From Pseudomonadota bacterium (GTDB taxonomy: Bacteria > Bdellovibrionota > Bacteriovoracia > Bacteriovoracales > Bacteriovoracaceae), in the NCBI GenBank assembly GCA_021299675.1, contig JAJTIF010000124.1, forward strand, positions 1 through 8,973: a DNA stretch of 8,973 nt, written 5' to 3'. Position numbers and translations under genes: made by a program. The notes below the pieces were generated by a model. That model made no database searches and was not told the origin of the DNA. It saw only the letters and a list, made by a program, of their open reading frames with translations. Of the stretch, positions 4,735-8,973 are shown in pieces (the first letter of the stretch is position 1; every line of letters starts with the position of its first letter).

Positions 4735-6335
4735 TAGCGCACCGCCAGTGTGTCGAAGTTATCGCCTGGAAGATCGTCTTGGCCCATGATCTCGGCGAGC
4801 TCGAGTTTCTTCTTGAGGTGGTCAAGCTTCACATCTTCCCGGTTGATGAGGGAGAGCACCCAGTTATCTAGTGAGAGTTTGATCTGTGGGAAGTCAGTGC
4901 GACCAGTGGTGTAGTTCTTAAGAGTGGAGTCGAAGTTCGAGCGAGCATTTTTATCTTGATAGTCAGCAATCGTGACCTTCTGCTCGAGGAATTTGATGGT
5001 ACGAATGAGTGTCTTGATCCTCACGTCGATCTCACGTTTCGTGTTGAAGAACTGAATCTCGGCAATGCGCTTGTTAAGGTAGGCGCGCTTGTTTTCTCGA
5101 GAATTAAAAAGACCCTTCTCGCCGATCAAGGTCCAGCTCATGTTGACGGCGGCGACCATCTCGACGTTTCTGCCGTTAGGAGTGTCTCTGAGCCAGGAGT
5201 TCCCGGCTGGCGCAAACTGTTGCTTATAGCTGCCGAGGCCCACGGTGAATTTAGGAAGAGGAAGGTTATCTTTGATCACCTTCTCATAGAAGCGCTGAGA
5301 GTTTTCATACTGGACTTTGGCGTCTCTAAAAGGAGGCGAGGTCTGCATCGCCTGAGAGAGCGCTTGGTCAGTGGTGGTTGAGAGTGTGGTGAACTTAAGC
5401 TGTTCCGTGGTCTTATAGTTTGACTGGTACTCATCCCCTAAAAAATTGGAGAGACGCTCTTCTTCGTGGCCCACATCGAAGAGGGACTGCTGGTACTCGG
5501 TTTGCGCGCGTAAAAACTCTGAGCGCGTTTGGTAGTATTCCATGGCTGGAATCTTTCTCAGCTGCAGTTTTTCCCGTGCGAGGCGGTGGATGAATGAACT
5601 CTGGCGCAACTGTTCACGCTTAATCTTTACGATCTCTTTGGCGCGGACGAGGGCAAAAAATTGTGTGATCACATCAAATCGCAGACGACGGCGCGCTTCT
5701 GTCAGTCGCTGATTCTCACGCTCTAAGATCTTTTTGCGGTTTTGGTAAGCCAGATAATCACGGCCCCAATTAAAAACGGTGTAATCCCTGATGCTGACAC
5801 CAAAGCTTCCTGTCGGAGAGACTTGGCTCTCAAGTCCGGGAGCTGTGCTCTGGGAAGTGTAGAGCCGATCGTAGCGCTGGTTAGAAGAGTTAATGTCTAG
5901 GCTGACTTGGGGGAGCCAGAATCCCTCAAAGTTATCACTGCTATCTAGGTCAATGCGGGCATTCGTATTGTCCCGGATCTTTTCAAAGGGATTACGGCGA
6001 AGCGCCTCTTCGATGGCAGAACGGAGCTCGAGTGAACGACCTTCTTGGTTGTCTACATCAAGGCGGTTGACTCGAGTGGTGCGGGCACGTGGCGCCGGAG
6101 TAGGCGTTGGTTCAGGTTCAAGTGCTGGCTCAGCTTCAAGCGTTGGCTCAGATACGATTTCCGTGTCCGGCGGGGCTGACTCAAGGGGTGTTGTTTCGGA
6201 CTCAACAGGAATTGTGAGTTCCTGTGACGGCGCTTCGCTCTCTCCGAACACATCTGCCTCTGTCACATCCTGTGCCAAAGCCGCTGAGGTCAATCCCCAA
6301 AGGACAATCATTGCCCCAAGGTGACGTAATAACAA
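4734..6335 (-). CDS. TolC-family outer-membrane efflux/secretion protein
   Basis: The 533-residue protein has a signal peptide (MLLRHLGAMIVLWGLTSAALA, cut before QDV). A Pro/Glu/Thr-rich low-complexity linker follows at about 30-90, then two TolC-type repeats. The first contains LRSAIEEALRRNPF and FWLPQVSLDINSS at about 104-150, and the second a matching block with NLPLPKFTVGLGSYKQ. Each is followed by long helices rich in Arg, Glu and Gln that would form the periplasmic tunnel. TolC proteins trimerise to make an outer-membrane channel for type I secretion or RND-type efflux. The extended N-terminal linker makes it longer than common TolC proteins of about 430-490 residues. No inner-membrane pump or adaptor gene is present in the window, so its partners lie elsewhere. 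The TTG start is supported by AGGAG six bases upstream and by the signal peptide beginning there. Confidence 0.9.
   Translation of the reverse strand: MLLRHLGAMIVLWGLTSAALAQDVTEADVFGESEAPSQELTIPVESETTPLESAPPDTEIVSEPTLEAEPALEPEPTPTPAPRARTTRVNRLDVDNQEGRSLELRSAIEEALRRNPFEKIRDNTNARIDLDSSDNFEGFWLPQVSLDINSSNQRYDRLYTSQSTAPGLESQVSPTGSFGVSIRDYTVFNWGRDYLAYQNRKKILERENQRLTEARRRLRFDVITQFFALVRAKEIVKIKREQLRQSSFIHRLAREKLQLRKIPAMEYYQTRSEFLRAQTEYQQSLFDVGHEEERLSNFLGDEYQSNYKTTEQLKFTTLSTTTDQALSQAMQTSPPFRDAKVQYENSQRFYEKVIKDNLPLPKFTVGLGSYKQQFAPAGNSWLRDTPNGRNVEMVAAVNMSWTLIGEKGLFNSRENKRAYLNKRIAEIQFFNTKREIDVRIKTLIRTIKFLEQKVTIADYQDKNARSNFDSTLKNYTTGRTDFPQIKLSLDNWVLSLINREDVKLDHLKKKLELAEIMGQDDLPGDNFDTLAVR
6117..6152 (-). 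repeat. Imperfect 18-bp tandem repeat in the TolC linker
   Basis: Two adjacent 18-base units (6117-6134 and 6135-6152) differ at only three positions, and a partial third unit lies at about 6099-6116. They encode six-residue Glu-Pro-x-Leu-Glu-x repeats in the Pro/Glu-rich linker. This is a candidate for copy-number variation by replication slippage. The linker would stay in frame because the unit is a multiple of three. Confidence 0.65.
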
Positions 6336-6341
6336 TTCTCT

Positions 6342-6346
6342 CTCCT
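6342..6346 (-). promoter_or_regulatory. Ribosome binding site selecting the TTG start of the TolC gene
   Basis: On the minus strand AGGAG lies six bases before TTG (6335-6333). The next in-frame ATG (6311) would remove eight residues of the signal peptide's n-region, so the TTG is preferred. The 68 bases from 6336 to 6403 hold no clear terminator or promoter, so the gene may be read through from the small gene upstream. Confidence 0.6.
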
Positions 6347-6403
6347 AGTGAGTTGTGTGTGACCTAGAGTCTAACAATGAGTGGATCGAAAAGAGAAGAG
6401 AGT

Positions 6404-6751
6404 TTATAGATTGATGCCAGGACAGCCGGATCTAATGATGGTCTCTTCCATCGCCTTAACTTGCAGGTCTGCTAAATAGAGTTCATTTTTTACACTGATT
6501 TGATTGGCCTCAAGGCGCTTGATCATACTTGGACGAGTTTGCGGCATTTTCTTAAGTAAAACATCATTACGATTCATTAAATCGTTAAGTTTTTGACGGA
6601 ACTTGATTTTCTCTGCGCGCTCTTTCATCTGTTCTTTGCAGCGGAGGGAGAGATTGGGATCGGTGATAACATCCCGCGAGATATCGAAAGTCTGGCCCCA
6701 AACAGGTAATGTAAGACTTAGAGTCAATAATGTGACGATCCTTTTCTTCAT
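6404..6751 (-). CDS. Small secreted coiled-coil protein of unknown function
   Basis: Starting at the ATG at 6751 the product is 115 residues. It has a signal peptide (MKKRIVTLLTLSLTLPVWGQ, cut near residue 18-20), then a mature helical region rich in Lys, Glu, Arg and Leu. Two helices at about 38-66 and 73-107, separated by a Pro-containing turn (MPQTRPSM), suggest a helical hairpin. Two cysteines (near 38 and 110) would lie at opposite ends and could close it by a disulfide. The frame stays open to 6835, but the extra 28 residues would bury the signal peptide and run through the promoter region, so the ATG at 6751 is preferred. AGGAG is only one base from this ATG, and a TATAAT lies six bases further up, so the mRNA may be leaderless. 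It precedes the TolC operon on the same strand and may be cotranscribed. The function is unknown. Confidence 0.7.
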   Translation of the reverse strand: MKKRIVTLLTLSLTLPVWGQTFDISRDVITDPNLSLRCKEQMKERAEKIKFRQKLNDLMNRNDVLLKKMPQTRPSMIKRLEANQISVKNELYLADLQVKAMEETIIRSGCPGINL

Positions 6752-6757
6752 TCTCCT

Positions 6758-6763
6758 ATTATA
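6758..6763 (-). promoter_or_regulatory. Perfect -10 hexamer (TATAAT) six bases from the ATG at 6751
   Basis: The minus strand reads TATAAT at 6763-6758. Six bases later comes the ATG, which is where transcription would normally begin. The best -35-like sequence is TTGCAT at 6788-6783 with a poor 19-base spacer, so promoter strength is uncertain. The match to the -10 consensus is seen; a leaderless transcript is inferred. Confidence 0.5.
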
Positions 6764-6799
6764 ACGTATAGTGTCCACCTGCATGCAAGAGGTATTTGG

Positions 6800-6828
6800 T
6801 TGTCGTGTCCTAAGCTTAGGCATAAAAT
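6800..6828 (+). promoter_or_regulatory. kdsB promoter with a 12-bp palindromic operator candidate in the spacer
   Basis: TTGTCG at 6800-6805 matches four of six -35 positions and TAAAAT at 6823-6828 matches five of six -10 positions, with the ideal 17-base spacer. Transcription would start near 6835, leaving a short leader with GAGG at 6843-6846 before the kdsB ATG at 6851. The spacer contains CCTAAGCTTAGG at 6809-6820, a perfect 12-bp palindrome, where a bound regulator would block or modulate polymerase. Confidence 0.55.
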
Positions 6829-6850
6829 AGGCCATTCATTTTGAGGTTAC

Positions 6851-7579
6851 ATGTCAAAAGCCTGCATACTCATCCCTTCTCGATTTCAGTCCAGCCGATT
6901 TCCCGGAAAGCCACTTGCCACCATTTTAGGCAAGCCCATGGTGCAATGGGTTTATGAAAACTGTCACCAGAGTGGTGTCCCAACTTACGTGGTGACTGAT
7001 CACTCCGGGATAGAAAAGACGGTATTGGGGTTTGGTGGGAAGGTTCTTCGAGTAGACGACGATGTTCCTTCTGGTTCGCAGCGGATCGCTCTGGCTTATG
7101 AGAGGTATCTGCAAAAAGAAAACTTTGATTTTATCATCAATGTGCAAGGTGATGAACCGCTACTTCAGGGGCAAGTGATCAAGGAGTTAATTGCGTATCA
7201 CGCCTCAGCACCTTTTGACGTGACCACCTTGGTGGTGGAGCGAGAGCTCACTCATCCGGCGTGGAAGGATCCGAATGTGGTGAAAGCCGTTTTAGGCTTA
7301 GGTGGAAGGTGCTTGTATTTTTCCAGGGCCTCGGTCCCTTATGACCGTGATGGTATCAATAAGGCATGGAACCAACATGTCGGTGTGTATTCATACCGAC
7401 CCCAGTCACTGAAAGCATTTAATGAAGCTGGTCAATCATGGCTGGCAGACTGTGAGCAACTTGAGCAACTCAAAGGCATGGATCATGGGCTGAGTTACGG
7501 GGCCCATAAAGTCGTGGTGAACTTAGTTGGTGTGGATCGTCCGGAAGACATAAAAAAAGTAGAGGAACTCCTAAAGTGA
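6851..7579 (+). CDS. kdsB: CMP-Kdo synthetase (3-deoxy-manno-octulosonate cytidylyltransferase)
   Basis: This 242-residue cytoplasmic enzyme activates Kdo with CTP to make CMP-Kdo for the LPS inner core. The nucleotide loop is IPSRFQSSRFPGKPL at about 8-22 (family form IPARxxSxRxPGKPL). INVQGDEP lies at about 96-103 with the metal-binding Asp101, YFSRASVPYDRD at about 156-167, QHVGVYSYR at about 175-183, and GVDRPEDIKKVEELL near the end supplies the second metal Asp229. Length is typical. Unusual points are SGSQR at 74-78, where most KdsB proteins have SGTER or SGTDR, and WLADCEQLEQL near 197-207, where many have an LExxExLEQL motif. These could alter sugar specificity, so an alternative acidic sugar cannot be excluded. 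GAGG precedes the ATG by about four to five bases. The stop overlaps the pyrG start as GTGA, so the two are one operon. Confidence 0.93.
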   Translation: MSKACILIPSRFQSSRFPGKPLATILGKPMVQWVYENCHQSGVPTYVVTDHSGIEKTVLGFGGKVLRVDDDVPSGSQRIALAYERYLQKENFDFIINVQGDEPLLQGQVIKELIAYHASAPFDVTTLVVERELTHPAWKDPNVVKAVLGLGGRCLYFSRASVPYDRDGINKAWNQHVGVYSYRPQSLKAFNEAGQSWLADCEQLEQLKGMDHGLSYGAHKVVVNLVGVDRPEDIKKVEELLK

Positions 7580-8973
7580 AGCAGACAAAAAAGTATATTT
7601 TTATCACCGGTGGCGTAACGAGTTCTCTTGGCAAGGGCTTGGCCGCTGCTTCGATTGCCTCTCTCATCGAACGCCGAGGGTTTCGGGTCAACATGCTGAA
7701 GATGGACCCCTACATCAACGTCGATCCCGGGACCATGAGTCCCACCCAGCACGGTGAAGTCTTCGTGACCGACGATGGTGCAGAAACTGATCTGGACCTC
7801 GGGCACTATGAGCGCTTCACGAGTCTGACGCTTTCAAAAACAAACAACTTCACTACCGGCCAGGTCTACTTACGGGTGATCGAAAACGAGCGCGAAGGCA
7901 AATATCTTGGAAAAACGGTACAAGTCGTTCCGCACATCACCGATGAGATCAAGCGCCGGATTAAAATTGCAGCAGAAAACAGCGACATGTTGATCGGTGA
8001 GATCGGTGGAACAGTGGGGGATATTGAATCGCTTCCCTTCATGGAATCCATCCGTCAATTCGCGCTTGATGTGGGTGTGGAGAATGTGCTCTTTATCCAC
8101 CTCGTACTGGTTCCTTACCTGGCAGCAGCCGGAGAATTAAAATCAAAGCCCGCGCAACACTCAGTCAAAGAACTTCGAAGCATTGGACTCTTCCCGCAGA
8201 TGATCATCTGCCGCTCGGATCGCGTGATTGATGAAGACATCATCGAAAAGATTTCACTTTTCTGTAACGTCGCGAAGAAGAATGTCTTTCAATCCATCGA
8301 TCTGGATCTCATCTATAAAGTGCCTCTTGAGTTTCATCGCCAGGGCCTTGATGAGCGGGTCACTGAGATCCTGAATATCTGGTCACCACAGCCCAAGATC
8401 GAGGAGCTCGAAAAAGTGGTCTACAATGCCACTCACCCCATCCGGGATGTGAAGATTGGGATCGTTGGGAAATACACCGAGCTGATTGAAAGTTATAAGT
8501 CCCTTGATGAGGCCCTCCGTCACGCTGCGATCCAAAACCAATTTAAACTCGTTCCCGTGTATTTTGATGCGGAAGACATCGAGTCAGGGAAAGCCAATCT
8601 TGATTCGGTTGATGGGATTCTCGTCCCCGGCGGATTCGGTAAGCGCGGAACGGAAGGTAAGATCAAAGCCATTCAGTACGCCCGTGAAAAGAAGATTCCC
8701 TTCTTTGGTATTTGTCTTGGCATGCAGCTCGCGATCATTGAGTTTGCTCGTCACGTGGCCGGCATCAAGACGGCGACCTCGATGGAGTTTCAAGACGAAG
8801 GCGAGTTTGTGATCCACTACATGTCTGGGCAAAAAGATGCGCAGAAGGGCGGCACTATGAGACTGGGTGCCTACGACTGCGAACTCACCGCCGGAAGCCT
8901 CGGTGAAAAAGTGTATGGTCAAAAATTAATCTCCGAGCGTCACCGCCATCGCCTTGAGGTGAATAACCAGTAC
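7576..8973 (+). CDS. pyrG: CTP synthase, 3' end cut off by the window
   Basis: CTP synthase makes CTP from UTP, ATP and glutamine in the cytoplasm. The frame is open from the GTG at 7576 to the window end, giving 466 codons of an expected 530-545. The N-terminal synthase domain starts KYIFITGGVTSSLGKG, a P-loop-like motif. It contains MDPYINVDPGTMSPTQHGEV, and the EIGGTVGDIES block (Glu142), followed by HSVKELRSIG and ICRSDR. The C-terminal glutamine amidotransferase domain begins near 295; it has LVPGGFGKRG and the nucleophile FFGICLGMQ (Cys380). The remaining His/Glu of the catalytic triad would lie beyond the window. The start is chosen because it overlaps the kdsB stop as GTGA and has GAGGA nine bases before it. 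Pairing with kdsB fits, since its product CTP is KdsB's substrate. No irregularity was seen. Confidence 0.97.
   Translation, partial: MKQTKKYIFITGGVTSSLGKGLAAASIASLIERRGFRVNMLKMDPYINVDPGTMSPTQHGEVFVTDDGAETDLDLGHYERFTSLTLSKTNNFTTGQVYLRVIENEREGKYLGKTVQVVPHITDEIKRRIKIAAENSDMLIGEIGGTVGDIESLPFMESIRQFALDVGVENVLFIHLVLVPYLAAAGELKSKPAQHSVKELRSIGLFPQMIICRSDRVIDEDIIEKISLFCNVAKKNVFQSIDLDLIYKVPLEFHRQGLDERVTEILNIWSPQPKIEELEKVVYNATHPIRDVKIGIVGKYTELIESYKSLDEALRHAAIQNQFKLVPVYFDAEDIESGKANLDSVDGILVPGGFGKRGTEGKIKAIQYAREKKIPFFGICLGMQLAIIEFARHVAGIKTATSMEFQDEGEFVIHYMSGQKDAQKGGTMRLGAYDCELTAGSLGEKVYGQKLISERHRHRLEVNNQY

Noticed and set aside
5893..6324. Long plus-strand open frame rich in Ser and Gly opposite the TolC gene
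   Set aside because: It is the mirror of the Pro/Glu-rich coding repeat of a clear TolC-family gene, with no ribosome site or protein-like features.
6752..6835. N-terminal extension of the small secreted protein to an upstream ATG at 6835
   Set aside because: It would place 28 polar residues before an obvious signal peptide, has no ribosome site, and runs through the divergent promoter region.
7866..8100. Minus-strand open frames opposite pyrG
   Set aside because: They lie wholly within the highly conserved pyrG coding sequence and lack initiation signals.
1..8973. Signs of a mobile element, prophage, CRISPR array or defence system
   Set aside because: No transposase, integrase, phage, Cas or nuclease-like protein, and no regular direct-repeat array, is present; gene content is chromosomal.

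Overview
The window reads as ordinary bacterial chromosome from a Gram-negative organism. Diderm markers are an outer-membrane TolC-family protein, a second probable outer-membrane barrel protein, and KdsB for Kdo activation in LPS. Base composition looks balanced. The mix of a tiny Flp-pilus cluster, a SPOR protein and many lipophobic-to-acidic secreted proteins, with several TTG/GTG starts and dense stop/start overlaps, suggests a Bdellovibrio-like or other deltaproteobacterial-type predator lineage. That placement is an impression from protein style, not a search result. No tRNA, rRNA, CRISPR array, insertion sequence or phage gene was seen.

Layout. (1) Positions 1-307, plus strand: a self-contained transcription unit with a near-consensus promoter, a strong ribosome binding site, a 41-residue very basic protein, and a clean intrinsic terminator. 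(2) Positions 236-1977, minus strand: a six-gene operon of very short membrane or secreted proteins, led by a clear Flp-type pilin and probably including a short CpaB/RcpC-like protein. No pilus ATPase, secretin, platform protein or prepilin peptidase is present here. (3) Positions 2071-2715, plus strand: a membrane-anchored SPOR protein, divergent from the pilin operon and overlapping purB tail to tail. (4) Positions 2708-6751, minus strand: a small secreted coiled-coil protein, a TolC-family efflux/secretion outer-membrane protein, a probable outer-membrane barrel protein and adenylosuccinate lyase (purB). The last three are linked by one-base TAATG stop/start overlaps. (5) Positions 6851-8973, plus strand: kdsB and pyrG, overlapping by GTGA; pyrG is cut off by the window end.

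How they work together. KdsB uses CTP to make CMP-Kdo, and PyrG makes CTP from UTP, so the kdsB-pyrG pair joins nucleotide supply to LPS assembly. The minus-strand operon similarly joins a purine enzyme to envelope proteins. The pilin cluster may build, or contribute subunits to, a Flp-like surface structure whose machinery must lie elsewhere.

The most notable non-standard signals are: a perfect 10-bp-stem hairpin just downstream of the pilin gene, possibly setting the ratio of pilin to accessory proteins; the strongly expressed-looking 41-residue basic protein; a 12-bp palindrome placed between the -35 and -10 of the kdsB promoter; two genes whose -10-like box sits where a leaderless mRNA would start at the ATG; and KdsB substitutions in a normally conserved substrate-loop motif.
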